In this document: positions 36,531 to 49,468 of the stretch, piece after piece | Layout: each line of letters opens with the position of its first letter | How positions within the stretch are numbered: the stretch's first letter is position 1 | Assembly: GCA_021613335.1 (NCBI GenBank) | Contig: JAJTWR010000040.1 | Coordinates: forward strand, 150,001 to 214,000 | Length of the DNA: 64,000 nt | Source: Whitmania pigra | Taxonomy: Eukaryota > Annelida > Clitellata > Hirudinida > Haemopidae | Direction of reading: 5' to 3' | The notes under the pieces: generated by a model | Databases searched by the model: none | What the model was told of the DNA's origin: nothing | Seen by the model: only the letters and a program-made list of their open reading frames with translations | Translations under genes and position numbers: made by a program

Positions 36531-37821
36531 AAAATAATTAATAAATTAACTAATAAGCGTGGACAACTTAACTATAGAACTCAACGTCTCTAGCACCAAA
36601 ATCTCCCTACCACCAAAATGCCAGCCACCCATCAGCCTTAGACCACCGAAAATGCAAGGACCACTCACCAATGCAAAATGACCCCGACTTCATTCAGAGC
36701 GCAACGAGCTTAAATGCAGATCCTGCTTCTTAACGAACGCATGCTGTTTCCTTAATGGCGGTTTTTAGAGATTGGAGGCCGTCTAAAGTCAACCAGAAAA
36801 GATGGTGATGATGTGGATTGATGGATGGGTGGATGGTGCATTCATGTAATGTTGGTGACGATGACGATGATGATGATGATCATGATGAGGATGAGGATGT
36901 CGGCACATCGAGGGCGATGACGATGATGATGGTTTAAGAAAAATGTGGGATTAAGATTTCTAACTGATTGGTTGGAGGTATTTGATGGAATGGTTGGGTC
37001 ACTGAATTCTCTAATCTTCTTTTTGTCATCAATTTGTTATTCAAATAATGATAATGATGACGACGATGATAATGATGATAATCAGGGCAGTCGAAAGAAA
37101 TTTCTGGCCCCTAGGCAGATCAGTCATGGGCCCCTATGTTATGTGAATTTGATAATAGAAAACAAAATAAAGATTTAAAATAAAAGAAATTGCCCCTAAG
37201 CACTCTCCCCTCTCGACGGTCCATATGAAGATATTAATTTAAGGTGAAGGTGATGGTGGTTGTAGTATTGGTGGTAGCGGCGATGGAGTAAGAACAGTAA
37301 TAGGTTTTCATTTTTGACCACGTGGTACGGAAAATCCCGGATGAAGATGGAAAGAAAGGCATTAGTTGTCGCTATTCGCATCAACATCACTGCCTATTTT
37401 ACGATTCATTCCTTCTTTCGTTCGATCGTTCGTTCATTCGTTCATCATCATCGTGGATATGACCATTATTGTGATCGTCGTCATCATCATCATCACTATC
37501 ATTTTAACTGACAATGATGAAATGTATTTTCTCTCAAGCGTCATATTTCTCTGTCATATTTCCCTACCCTCCGCTATTCCTGAGTTTATGTCAGGTGACC
37601 CCGCACGACCTTTGAACTTGTGATTTTTTCATTTTTATTGACACACGTCAATGAGTTATTCTCGATTTCAACTATCGATTTGATAACTTCACGAAGATAT
37701 TTTCTGGGTTTTTGCTTTTCTGTAATTAATTTATTAATTTATAATTTGAATTTATCCGATTTTTTTAAGTGCATCATGTATCCAGGTAGGATATGGATAC
37801 ACATTTTAATCGATCCACCAT
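36531..37821. other. Unannotated stretch with short GAT/CAT patches
   Basis: No gene is recognised. Imperfect GAT patches lie at 36,855-36,930 and 37,045-37,082. A small TTCGTTCATTCGTTCA-type repeat lies near 37,415-37,445. Confidence 0.45.
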
Positions 37822-37955
37822 TTATATAGCGCCCCTATCCGAGGGCTCTCCCAAGACAGTTCAGGCTGGGTTGAGGAACGCGTCACATAACGACTGTTGA
37901 CATTAACGCCACATGCAGGAACGCTACCCATTCGGACAACCTTCCGGCCTGTGTG
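37822..37955 (-). repeat. tRNA-derived SINE-like copy
   Basis: A minus-strand copy of the same family. It has GTTGTCCGAATGGGTAGCG as A-box region, the GTCAACAGTCG core, and the 3' tail GGGGCGCTATATAAATGG. The B-box region is degraded (GTTCCTCAACC). Confidence 0.7.
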
Positions 37956-38875
37956 TTATTATTCTGTAATCATGTTATTCTATAATAATGTTAACAATGT
38001 TGATTTATTTATTTTAATTATATTATTATTTTTCAATTTGGTCGGCATTTGTCACCACATTTTTCCTTCGAAAAAAAAATCATTGATAAGAAAGTTCAGT
38101 TTATCGATTAAAACAAGGTTATCCGACCAAGATTATCGGCTAGACAGATTGTTTAATGATAAGATTTTTTAAAGTATTATTTTATGAATATTATTTAAAA
38201 TCAAATTATATTAAAGAGATTTTTGTAACAAAATCAGGATTTTAACAATTTCATGCTAAAAAAATTCTCAAAGATTTTTATTTATTTCTCGTTGTAATTA
38301 TTCAGGGTTAATTAGTTTAATTATTATCCGATAGAATAATATAATCATTTGCCGCAATATCTCATTCCCAGCCTTACCCATCCACTCATTCCCCAAAACT
38401 CCTCAATTAAAAACAACCAAATATACACACACGCGCATACAGACAGAAAACATTCGCACTTGCTCACATACAAACACACAAAATTCCACCACGGTCTTTC
38501 CAGTTTCTGCCACAAATTAATTCCATGCAATTTACCGAGAATCGTTTCCTTTCTCTCCCTCGAGATCTTCATCTCTCTTCTTCTGCCTTTCAGCTCGGGG
38601 ATAACTTTTGAGCTCCCAAAGATGGCCCGGGATTTCCAGGGTTGTTTAGAATGTTCGTGATTTCGTACCGTCCGTGAAGTTTTTGATCTGTCTCTGGGTT
38701 CCTGTCAAGGTCTTTGCGAGAGCATCATTCCTTTATCGGAGGTCTTCTTCGATCTGTCGTTCTTTTATTTTCTTTTATCCTCTTTCCTGCCGTTCCCGGC
38801 TGCTTTTCCGTTTAATCCCACGGGTTGGTTTATGGCGGGTGAGTACGTGTTTTTATTTCTTTATGCTTTTAGAGT
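37956..38875. other. Unannotated stretch
   Basis: No homologous coding sequence. A strong acceptor-like pyrimidine tract ending TTCTGCCTTTCAG lies at about 38,590, followed by a 22-codon open frame, but nothing supports an exon. Confidence 0.4.
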
Positions 38876-39141
<266 letters not shown>

Positions 39142-39845
39142 CAGTGTCAATTCTTCTCAGCATCATTGCTGGTAGGAGATGTTTTTAGAGCTTATCAAAA
39201 GTTCATAGAAGTTCATCCAGGTACTTTCGCTGTTCCTATGAGCGTGATCTGTATTTCACTCATCCTGGGGTTTCCTGGGATCATCTCTGCATTCTTTGCT
39301 GAATCCTTCTCCAGTGTTCCAAGCTCTCCGACAATATTTGATATCATTCTGGTTTTGAAGTTCCACATTATGCTGACTTCAATTTCCAGGTCTTTATACT
39401 TTAGAAATTTCTCGGCTTCGTTCATCATTACGTTGTTGTATTCAGGAACTGCCACGTCAATAAGCAAACAAGCTTTTCTCTTTATTGTTATGGATCACTA
39501 AGTCTGGTCTATTGGCCACGATTGTTCTATCAGTGGCAACCGGTGAATCCCACCTGATGGTGACAGCATCAGTGCTTATGACGCTGACTGGTTCGTGCTT
39601 GTAATACTTCTCAAATGCTGGGATTCCAAACACCTTACAGACTGTCCAGTGGATGTAGCTTGCTACTTTGCTGTGGCATTTGGAGCCATTGTGCAGCCGG
39701 CAACCAGATGGCACATGTTCCTCGGTCTTGTGACACATTCGGCAAAAACTGTGCACTCGTAGTTTGAGGATGTTATTTTGGTGGCAGCGCGTGTTGAGAC
39801 TTTGGTCTTGTGCAGCAATGATGAGGCTCTCTGTTTTAGACCGGA
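39142..39845 (-). pseudogene. R4/Dong-like non-LTR retrotransposon, 5'-truncated
   Basis: In minus-strand order this encodes CRMCHKTEEHVPSGC (a C-x2-C...H...C zinc knuckle) and then a restriction-like endonuclease with RPDLVIHNNKEKS and, after a frame slip, LIDVAVP. The C-terminal region contains LGTLEKDSAKNAEMIP. This is the C-terminal layout of RLE-type LINEs, closest from memory to the R4/Dong group. The RT is absent, so the copy is 5'-truncated at about 39,845. Its 3' end touches a long (ATT)n tract. Family knowledge: Dong-type elements are known to insert in TAA repeats. Broken frames make it inactive. Confidence 0.75.
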
Positions 39846-40100
39846 AAATAACCTCAGACAACCTCAGACAACCAACTATTGCACATCAACCATCACCTGA
39901 TGCTTCAGTAGAATTAGAGCATCCCAATAATGTAGAACTAGCCACAGTCGTTAACCGGCATTTTTTCAGCGACAAGATTGAAATTTTCAGACTGCATAAC
40001 TTATTGTTTCTATTTTAAAATGTTAGAATTACAACAAATTTAGTCCCTAGAACGAATTTATTACAAGTTGTGATAGATTATGAAGAGAGGTGATATAAAC
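39846..40100. other. Short unique spacer between two retroelements
   Basis: It starts with a tandem ACCTCAGACA duplication. A + strand frame containing NNVELATVVNRHFFSDKIEI faintly resembles a retroelement linker, but I do not call it. Confidence 0.35.
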
Positions 40101-42265
40101 ACGACTATTATTTTTTTTTCTGTTTTTTTTTTTTTAAATCTTTTATTAGCCCAGCCAAAAAATATATCGGACATAGTAATGATTAAAAATTCCAAATCGT
40201 TAATTTTTTTTGGTCCGCACATGGGTCTGGGAAATCCCATCAGACCGTAAAGAAAGGACTTCAACAAGTCGTTCCAATCATTTCATGTCCATCAAACGAA
40301 GTTTTAGCGTCTTCTGCCTGTCAAGACGTTCATCTTGAATGTCCGCCATATCTTGTACGTCTCCTGCATGGTTTTGATGGAAGTCCACACGAGGAACCTT
40401 CTCGAGACTCCGAATCTCTTCCAAAATCTCCATGATTCCTCGGAAATTGCTCCCCTCCAGTTTAAAATGAGGGCCGTGACGTTTCCTTTCTGCCTTTGAG
40501 GTTCCGATACTGGATTATTTTCCTTCATCCATTGGTGGGTTCCCGGCAGGTCGTATTTTGAAACCCTTGAAAAATGAATTTTATCCAGGTCGGCAGAGTC
40601 TGATTCCGCTGCCACATCGCACACGACATATTCTGAATCTTTCCATGCACACAAGTCTGGAATTTTGGTTCCTTCACCAGTAGCAATTCTGGGTTCAATC
40701 CTAGCAATGAATCCCATTGCATTCAATTTCCATGTCATCATCTTCACTAAGGCGTTATGTATCATATGTCTAGGACCGTCAATACTGCGACAGCACTGTG
40801 TGATGTGCCCCAACTTTCATGAACTCGGCAACCGACAGCGCCGATGGTGTTGGCAAATGGTTTGTATCTTGATTCTCGCAGTTTGTTTTGTGGGACTGCG
40901 GCTCTAACCTTAATACGTTTCAGCCATTGATTCGTTGCCATTCCGTTAACTCAGTTAGACACTCGCTTGGTCCAACGGCATTGGAAAAGGACCTAAGTCC
41001 ATATCCATCTACTGATTTATACAGTGCTGTTGCCGTTGCTTTTCCTAATGCTTTGGCATCATTACGAGATCCTGGGATACCAAACCTTTTGACCTCTTCC
41101 ATCACCGCAGTTCCCCCTCTAAGGACATCTAGCATGAACCGGTCTGTTTTCTTTTGCTTGTTTTAGGACTTGTGACATGCGACGAGTTCTTATACTTGGA
41201 ATCTATTTCCAAAGTTGAAAGATTCCAAAACCTTCTAATTGCATTTGGAGTATCTTTTGGTAGTTTCAACCATCGTCGAGTTGCTTTTCTGATGGCGACG
41301 TCGGCAGCATTCAAAGATTTGAGGCTGATTTTTTGAAAGCTTAGATGGTGGACAAGACCAGGTATGAGATGAGTTCTGGGGATGTAGAGACGCTGATGTG
41401 GCTTCAGAGGGGCACGTGAAATGGAATGTAAATCATTTTGAACTTTTTCTGCTACTGTTGAGTATTTCAATCTGGCTCCAATTTCGACACCTAGATAGTT
41501 GTTTCAATAATATTTAAAGCTTTTATTTCCTGATTCCACAAACTGGCTCCGGTTTGGCAATCCACAATCTCCTTGCAATGTTAATTTCGTGGATGCTCAC
41601 CTTTTTGGATTCATCACCAAACCCACCTTTTCCATTGCTCCTTCAAGTTGCACCAACAGCATTTGCATTCCAACGTCAGTTGTGGACATCAACAGGAGGT
41701 CATCCGCAAAGGCAATGTAATTGCATTTAATTTCGGATGCGGCATCTCCTGTTGTTCCGATTGATCTGTCCACCTCACTAAGGATCATGTCAATAACGGC
41801 ATTGAAAAGCGTAGGAGACATTGGATCTCCCTGCTTCACGCCTCTGCCTATAGGAATGCGATCGGTCATCTCCTCTCCCGTTTTTATATGAACCCAGTTG
41901 TCGTTGTATAATTCTGATAGGTTTTCAATCAACAGCGGCCGTGCCACTAGTCGAGAAACAGCCCTTATGATCGATTGGTGAGATACTGAGTCAAATGCTT
42001 TCGACACATCAACAAAAGTCAGATTTAACTTTTTCAGTTCTTCTTTTTCTTGATGAGGGATTTCGCCAGCCATATATTATCGGCGAGACCATCTCCGTAA
42101 CGAAACGCTTTCTGGCGCGGAGACAATGGTAAGGTAATCATTCGTTTGTTGAGAATTCTATGGAAGAGTCGACTGATGAGGAGACTCACTGCAATCGGTC
42201 TGAAATCACTTGGTTTGGTGGCTCCTGTTGTCTTGGGAATGCAGGTAACTATTCTAAACACGACC
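40100..42265 (-). pseudogene. R2-like non-LTR retrotransposon, 5'-truncated, frameshifted
   Basis: Reading leftward from 42,265, RT motifs appear in order: IPKTTGATKPSDFRPIAVS, then after a frameshift FVDVSKAFDSVSH (first catalytic Asp), GRGVKQGDPMSPTLFN and IAFADDLLL with the catalytic Asp pair. In other frames follow a thumb (HQRLYIPRTHLIPGLVHHLS), KSVDGYGL, and an open stretch 40,813-40,304 with GHITQCC, IPDLCAWKDSEYVVCDVA (nuclease P-D and D) and a C-terminal WRGAISEESW block. A 3' UTR ends in an A-rich tail near 40,105. The N-terminal zinc finger is missing. This is an RLE-type LINE of the R2 clade lying outside 28S rDNA. At least three frameshifts inactivate it. Confidence 0.87.
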
Positions 42266-42267
42266 AT

Positions 42268-43030
42268 TATTATTATTTTTTTTTTTTTTATTTACGTTTA
42301 TTTTCTCAGCCAAACAAATGTTTAAACTCGATCGCAAACGATGTAAAAAAAACCTCAACAAATAATTAAAGTCCCCCTTCTGGGCCTGAGAGAACCCCGG
42401 GACAATGCGCAAACCACAGCATCATCGACATTAAAAAAATACAATCCTTACAATACATAATAAATGTCCTCGCTACAATCCAACTCGTTTCTGCCATCGT
42501 TTTTGAGTTTTGCGCTTGTGATGCTTCCACATCAGGTAAGAAGCAGAGAGCCGTTGTTGTTAAGTTCATTAACATGCTTCTGGAGAAACCGAGGCCGCGC
42601 CAAGAGGAGTACGATTTTGAAGAGATCACTCCTCTCCAGTTGCAAACGAATGCAGTCACGAGAACCTGCGGAGAGGGTAACCCACTTGGACGGTTGTTTG
42701 TCATTCAAATATGAATGTCCCTGTTCTCATATTTTTGGACTTTGTTGACGTGTTCTTCGTCCAATGGGGCTGTATCTGAAACGATGGTGACATCGCAAAC
42801 TACTGAGTGATCCCTCTCCCATGCCACCAGGTCTGGAATTCTGAGATTCCCTCCAACATTAATTCGAGGCTCAATTTTGGTGATGTAGCCTTTTTGATCA
42901 TCTTCTTTTCTAATTGGCGGACAAGATTGTTATGCCGCTCTCTTCTCTCTGCATCCATACCTGGGCAAACCTGGAAGATATGGTCCAGGCACTCGAAGGC
43001 ACCACACCCGGAATCACACTACGTTTTCCA
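42268..43030 (-). pseudogene. R2-like retrotransposon 3' end, second copy
   Basis: From 43,018 leftward the minus strand encodes CDSGCGAFECLDHIFQVC (intact zinc knuckle), then after a 1-bp loss in an A run IPDLVAWERDHSVVCDVT (nuclease P-D and D). A TGA stop replaces an expected Trp near 42,704, and a C-terminal NWRGVISSKSYSSW block follows. It ends in an A-rich tail at 42,275-42,292. It closely matches the fragment at 13.9 kb and is more distant from the copy at 40.1-42.3 kb. Its 5' end is cut by an (ATT)n tract beginning near 43,037. Confidence 0.83.
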
Positions 43031-43035
43031 ATTCA

Positions 43036-43036
<1 letters not shown>

Positions 43037-43073
<37 letters not shown>

Positions 43074-43115
43074 TATTATTATTATATTATTATTATTATA
43101 TTATTATTATTATTA

Positions 43116-43183
<68 letters not shown>

Positions 43184-43197
43184 TATTATTATTATTA

Positions 43198-43266
<69 letters not shown>
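43037..43266. repeat. (ATT)n microsatellite
   Basis: About 230 bp of ATT triplets with several 1-bp slips and one CTT, ending in a short GTT run. It abuts the truncated 5' side of the R2-like copy at 42,268-43,030. Confidence 0.97.
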
Positions 43267-43269
<3 letters not shown>

Positions 43270-44002
43270 TGTTGTTGTTGTTGTTTAATTCATCTCTCCC
43301 TTGGTCTGTAATTTATTTAATCAATCATTCATTCATCTCATCAATTCTATTCTATTGTTTAATTCACGCTGTCGTTGGCACCATCTCCATGTCTATTCTC
43401 GTCTTGATCTTCACGCTTCGACAATCGCCTGGAGTGCATCCAAGCGTGACTTGCGGCACTCCGACCACGTGCGATAAATTCTCCGGGCAACTTGTTGAAT
43501 GCCAGTCATGCGTGACGAATGAAGAATGGCGGCTGATTGGAGACGGAAACGAAGTCATGGGTGATATATAAATAAATAAATGAAATGATTATTAAAATAA
43601 TTACTGTTATTTTTTAAATTTTTATTACTAATATTTTCATTGTTATCATTATTTCTATTTTATTTATTATTTTATTTATTGTATTTATTAATCAGCTTTC
43701 ATCTCATGACTTCATTCAAATGTCTGTAAGGTCTTCTCTTCTTATTAATAAATTATGTTGATGAGATGCTTAGTAATTAAATAAATAAAAAACAAACTAT
43801 TTTTTTAAATAATTAAAATTAAATATTTAAAAAATTTTGCATAATTTGCATCGTAAGGGCATTTTTGTCGTTCGACATTATATAATTCATGTCGAATTAT
43901 GACAGACTTAATAACAACAAGCCGTTTATTGCATAGTTTAGTATTGAATTAAGTTTGATAAATCAGGGTTTTTATTTTCAAATATATTAATTTTTTTGTT
44001 TT
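43267..44002. other. Unannotated stretch
   Basis: No gene is recognised. 43,361-43,560 is GC-richer and open in one + frame, but lacks a recognisable domain. Confidence 0.4.
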
Positions 44003-44224
<222 letters not shown>

Positions 44225-44418
44225 CAGTGTCAATTCTTCTCAGCATCATTGCTGGTAGGAGATGTTTTTAGAGCTTATCAAAAGTTCATAGAAGTTCATC
44301 CAGGTACTTTCGCTGTTCCTATGAGCGTGATCTGTATTTCACTCATCCTGGGGTTTCCTGGGATCATCTCTGCATTCTTTGCTGAATCCTTCTCCAGTGT
44401 TCCAAGCTCTCCGACAAT
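44225..44418 (-). mobile_element. 194-bp R4/Dong-like 3' end inside an (ATT)n tract
   Basis: By eye this is base-for-base identical to 39,142-39,335, the 3' terminal part of the R4/Dong-like fragment. It encodes only the last ~40 codons plus the 3' end. Both sides are (ATT)n: the 3' end touches the tract at 44,224 and the 5' truncation point passes straight into ATT at 44,419. This is what a severely 5'-truncated, target-primed insertion into a TAA/ATT microsatellite would leave. The lack of divergence suggests recent activity of a related element. Confidence 0.85.
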
Positions 44419-44441
44419 TATTATTATTATTATTATTATTA

Positions 44442-44473
<32 letters not shown>

Positions 44474-44496
44474 TATTATTATTATTATTATTATTA

Positions 44497-44558
<62 letters not shown>

Positions 44559-44584
44559 TATTATTATTATTATTATTATTACCA
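44419..44584. repeat. (ATT)n microsatellite, right of the inserted R4/Dong-like end
   Basis: About 165 bp of ATT triplets with 1-bp slips. With 44,003-44,224 it forms one tract split by the 194-bp insert. Confidence 0.97.
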
Positions 44585-45303
44585 TTATTACACATCGTTA
44601 TTTTACTTTATAACTCAACTTTCTGATTCGTCTTTGATGTTCCACGTGGCTGAACTCCTCTTTATGACTCATAAAAACAAACATCGTAGTCCTCATCTTC
44701 GCATTAAGTTTTCTTTCGTTCACCCATTTATCCATCCATCCATCCGTCCGTGAGCAATGAAACCGGATTTTGATGACGATGCTCAACAAGCCTTCGAGTT
44801 ACGCCTCCATAATTTGGCACTAAATTTTTAATATTCAATAATAAAAGGTGCCTTGTAAACCCTTCCCAGATTTTGCTTTCTTTTTATTTTGTTGTTGATG
44901 TTATCGTCATCACTATCATAATTATGATAATGAAAATAAACGAAGATAGCATTAATTAATAACGATCAGCATTGTTTACAATGACGACTTGAATTATTTA
45001 CATTAATTAAATTCTAATTTAATTCTTTTAATTTATTTATTTGAATTACAAAAACGTTCATTTATTTTCTTAATAATTTGAACTACTTCGTGTCTATGTT
45101 TACAAAAACAAAATAAATAAATAAATAGAGCGGAATGGATGGACGAAAGTAAAAGAAAAACCACGTTTGAGAGATTGCCGGGAAAATGAAGCGCGGATGA
45201 GGAATGAACTCCCCAGACTCCATAAACTTCAATTATGGACGATTTATTTTCTCTCCACTACATTCATTTCAGTATTTGTTCGTCTATCTTTTCATTCATT
45301 CAT
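44585..45303. other. AT-rich stretch without a recognised gene
   Basis: No known domain. It contains a short CATC run at 44,730-44,752. Confidence 0.45.
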
Positions 45304-45402
45304 CCATTCGTCCATACGTCCATCCATCCATCCATCCATCCATCCATCCATTCATCCATCCATCCATCCATCCATCCACCCATCCATCCATACATTCATC
45401 CA
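45304..45402. repeat. (CATC)n microsatellite
   Basis: Short CATC tract with CGTC, ATTC and ACCC interruptions. Related small CATC or GATG patches occur at 22,977, 44,730, 46,040 and 52,770. Confidence 0.93.
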
Positions 45403-47807
45403 GCACAGTTAAGTTCAAAGACATCTTTGGCTTGGTTAACTTGATGCTTCTTTTACGATTGTGTCATGTAATTCCCACCCCACCACACGAGCTACAAACC
45501 TTTGCAGCTGCCTGGCAATGACGATGAAGATGATGAGGATAATGATGATGATGATGGTGATGATGATGATGATGATGACTAAAACGATGAACATCTATCG
45601 GACGATAGCTTTAACTATTAGCCCAACAGTCATCATCATCGTCATCGTCGTAGTCATCATCAGTATCATCGCCATTATGACCTTCTTCATATAACCATCA
45701 ATTTCATATTTCCAAGATAGGTTATCAACTTCAACTCTACCTGACACTCGAAAGAATGGAGATCTTAAAATTATAAAAATATAAAGCGGGAAAAAAGCAA
45801 CAAAACCATCAGCAAAAACCTCCAAACAACAACAGCAACAATACATCAGCAGCTCGCCCCAATATATCAGCTTGTAATCTCCATTAATCATCACTTGGAT
45901 ATCCTTAAATTCCGAAAGTCATTTTTTTCTCCTCACTCGTTCCATTTTTCAAACCAACGATGTCCACTCAATCGCCCATCCATCCGTTCTCACATCCATC
46001 TCGTTATTCATTCGTACGTGTCATTCAATCTGGTAATGAAACCATCATCGAGTCGCCCATCCATCCATTCATCCATCCATCCATCCATGACATTTCAAAA
46101 CATGTATTCAATAATCGCAGCAACTGAATAATTCATAGAAGCACCGGAAGTTTTTTTTTATCGCTGGAAGTGACGTCACAGGCAATTGCCCAATCAGAAG
46201 ACGTTGAGTGGATTGCACGTACGGAGGAAAATAAGCATTAAATTATAAAAGTTAAGTTAATTCAAATAAGTAGTGGAAAATTGCAATAACTAAAAAGTTA
46301 GCATGAGTAGTAAAAAATTATAATATTAATGATAATTATTATTGATTAATTATTTATTCGTAATAAAGTACTTTCGAATAAGAAAAATATTTGTCACGAA
46401 CATGTGACACAAAAGAGTGACATTTTTGACTCCAATATCCGTTGAATTTCCGAGTCACGTGGCGAAACAATCATCACTTTAAAAAATGTTTATTTCAAAT
46501 TCCTGCCTAGATTTAAAAATACGAGATTTAAAGAACATATAATGCTATTCACGTTAATTGTTACGATCGAGCATTTCATTACAATTACATTACTATTACG
46601 ATTGCATTATTTTGAACATTGATTTACATTTCTAAATGAATAAATATAACCATATTTTACCGAAATTACATTTAAACATTTCACACCTTACCTAGATCAA
46701 TAATATTAATAGAAATGTAAAATAATAAATTATTATTGTTATTATCATCATCATCATCATCATCATTATTATTATTAAATAATATAAGTACAATTATATT
46801 GTTTTTATTTAATAGTATTATTTTTATTTAATAACTACTGCTATGATCAACAGCCAAACAGCAACAGATTCTTTTTAAAACTTCTAAATTTTTCTATATT
46901 TTAAAGTCGCAAAAACATGGAGTCACAATTTGCTGAAAAACTGATCGTCAGATGTCGCACCTGTTTATCATTAACTTTAACTTCCGGTTACCAAAGATCC
47001 ATCAGAAGAGTTTCCTCTCGGTTCCTTGTTTTTTGTTGTTGTTGTTGTGAATTGAATTGAATTGTGGAAGGGAAGGAATTTTTATTCAATCCAAATAAAT
47101 TGCATTGTGATAAAAGAGTAAAATTTAAAATTAATAATAATAATTAAAAAATATGTATTTGCTTAAAAGTGTCTTAAAACTGATTCTTTAATCATTTGTA
47201 TTTTAATATTGTAGTATTACGAATAATTTTAAGATTTTTAATTGTTATTTAATTAAAACAGCATTATATTATCAATTGTTGTCAATATGCAAAAAGATAA
47301 AACTTACAAAATTGGAATTTATTATGGAAAAAATCAAAATAAACCAACGAGGTCATGTAATAACACTTAATCATCGCATAATACTTTTTTTAAAGTTTAT
47401 AATTTTCAAAAAAATGCAGAATTTTTGAATATAAAATTAGATCCATATCAGCTTTAAAAGAAGTGAGCGGATGAATTATGCTCAGCAGGCGACAAAAGCT
47501 GATGGCGGGTGACAAGGTTTTTGGCTTTCAGGTTTGGAGTTTGTAACTTAAGTAGAAGTGAATGTCTGTGAAAATTATATTATATTATATGAAATTATGA
47601 CTTTATTTATATTTTATTACAAACTTCTGTCAATATTATTAAATGCATGTCATAATAAATAGGTATTTTAAATAGTCATAACAGTAATTATCATAAAACA
47701 TCATTGCATTATAAAAGATATAAATTACAAAAAACTTGACATGAATTCCGCGATAGATATCATCTGACAACACAATACAAAGCATTACTGTTGTTACATG
47801 TTGTGTA
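45403..47807. other. AT-rich stretch without a recognised gene
   Basis: No coding sequence recognised. It contains GAT/CAT patches at 45,519-45,690 and a CRE-like TGACGTCAC at 46,171, followed by CCAATCAGA. The latter could be promoter-like, but no transcript start is visible. Confidence 0.45.
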
Positions 47808-47937
47808 CTACTCAAACGCACAGAGAAATACGTTTTATTACTCAAACATACAGAGAAATGCATTGTATTACTCAAACATACAGAGAAATGCATTGTATTA
47901 CTCAAACATGCAGAGAAATGCACTGTATTACCCAAAC
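47808..47937. repeat. 30-bp minisatellite, about four copies
   Basis: The unit contains TACTCAAACATACAGAGAAA and is repeated about four times with 30-bp spacing. The first and last copies are more diverged than the middle two, which are identical. The minus frame through it is open but repetitive. Confidence 0.93.
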
Positions 47938-48689
47938 AGAGTAAAACGTCAGTAAAACACAAAGGCCTCCATTAAATTGTCTTGGAAGACTTGAAGAACT
48001 TGATTTTCATCTTTTTCATTTTTTTGAACTCAAATAAAGTCCCTGGTAATTGCTCTTCACCTTTTGATTGAGATGGTGATGGTAATAGTGATGGCGATGA
48101 TAGTAGTGACGATGACGAAAATAGCGGTGGTGGTGATAATGGTGACTATGATGAATATTGGGACTTCCAAATTGTATAACATTTATTAAATTAATTCTTT
48201 TTATATTATTGTACATAACAACCACATTGCACCACCAAATCAATCACACCAACCACAACCACAACCCTATCGACCACTATGCCTGAGAAATAATGAAGAA
48301 CAAATTCATCCGGCCGAGACTCAAGCTCATTTTCAATCCGTCGCGCTCCACTGAACGTCGTGTCTTCTTTTCCAGCGAGTGATTTTCAGGGATGTCGTTT
48401 ATTTTTTCCGACTTCAAATTATGTTTTTTTAATTATTAAAATATATTTTATTCAATTGTCCAGTGAACTAAATTTTTTATATATAATACAATCAACTGGT
48501 TAAAATAAATTACATCATCATCATCGTATTCACTTCATAACCGGCGTAAAACCCCATGGATTTAACGTTAAAATTTTGGGCATTTATTTTTTAAAAGGAA
48601 ATGATAAAATAAATTTTAAAAAATTTCAAAACATCTTACGCAGCTTTCATGTTTTTCTATCAAGCAGCATTTTTATTTCTGCCACTTTA

Positions 48690-48690
<1 letters not shown>
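47938..48690. other. Unannotated stretch
   Basis: No gene is recognised. A GAT/GGT-rich imperfect patch lies at 48,070-48,150. Confidence 0.45.

Positions 48691-48781
<91 letters not shown>
48691..48781. repeat. (ATT)n microsatellite
   Basis: Pure ATT tract with one phase slip, flanked on both sides by the words TTTCTGCCA or TTCTGCCA, which may be a short duplication. Confidence 0.96.
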
Positions 48782-48782
<1 letters not shown>

Positions 48783-49360
48783 TCTGCCAGTGAAACTTGG
48801 AAAATCAGGTTCGCCATTTTGTAATGGTTCCGGCTCGCTAATGGGTCACGTGACGACGTAAATGGAGGAATTTCATTTCATGCCGACCGGAATAAACGAC
48901 GTCCGTACCCGTTCAGAACAGGCAGATGATCTATAATTTGTCTGTAATTTATTATAATTCGCTTTTTATTTTATTCGCATTTTAAAGATTTGTTTTTAAT
49001 GTTTTTTGATAAAAATAAATAAAATCATTGCAATTTATTTGATTTATAAAAATTAATTTAAATTACCAATAAATTTAAATTACTTATGTCAATGAATAAT
49101 CTCATTTTAGCTGATTTTTTTAGCCTTATAATTGCTTTTTATATTTTTAATATTATAATATTTTGCATTATAATATTACAAAGCATGCTTTTTATTATCA
49201 TAAAATATATTATATCTAATCTTATAATTTTATATTACGTTCTAACATTATGACATTTATAGAAATATGTTTTCATTATTACATTTTCGCATGCCTGCAT
49301 TTGCACATGGATATCTGGCAAAATATTGTAATATTGCAATGTTAGTCCCGTATGCCTTAT
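48782..49360. other. AT-rich stretch without a recognised gene
   Basis: The start (48,830-48,870) has GGGTCACGTGACG, a palindromic E-box-like motif. The rest is AT-rich with TTATAATATT repeats. Confidence 0.4.
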
Positions 49361-49468
49361 GAATTCAATCACCCATTTAATTTCAACCACACATTTAATT
49401 TCAATCACACATTTGACTTCAATCACCTATTTGAATTCAATCACACATTTGAATTCAATCACCAATTT
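49361..49468. repeat. 18-bp minisatellite, six copies
   Basis: Six tandem 18-bp units of the form TCAATCACACATTTGAAT with 1-4 changes each. The minus strand reads through as repeated VIEIKC-like residues, which follows from the 18-bp (6-codon) period. Confidence 0.93.

Noticed and set aside
38560..38660. Possible exon after a strong acceptor at about 38,590
   Set aside because: The open frame is 22 codons with no family match and no donor that fits.
43361..43571. Open frame with a Cys-containing stretch
   Set aside because: It runs out of an (ATT)n tract, and the non-repeat part has no recognisable family.
46165..46200. CRE-like TGACGTCAC plus CCAAT as a promoter
   Set aside because: The motifs are short and no downstream gene is visible, so no promoter is called.
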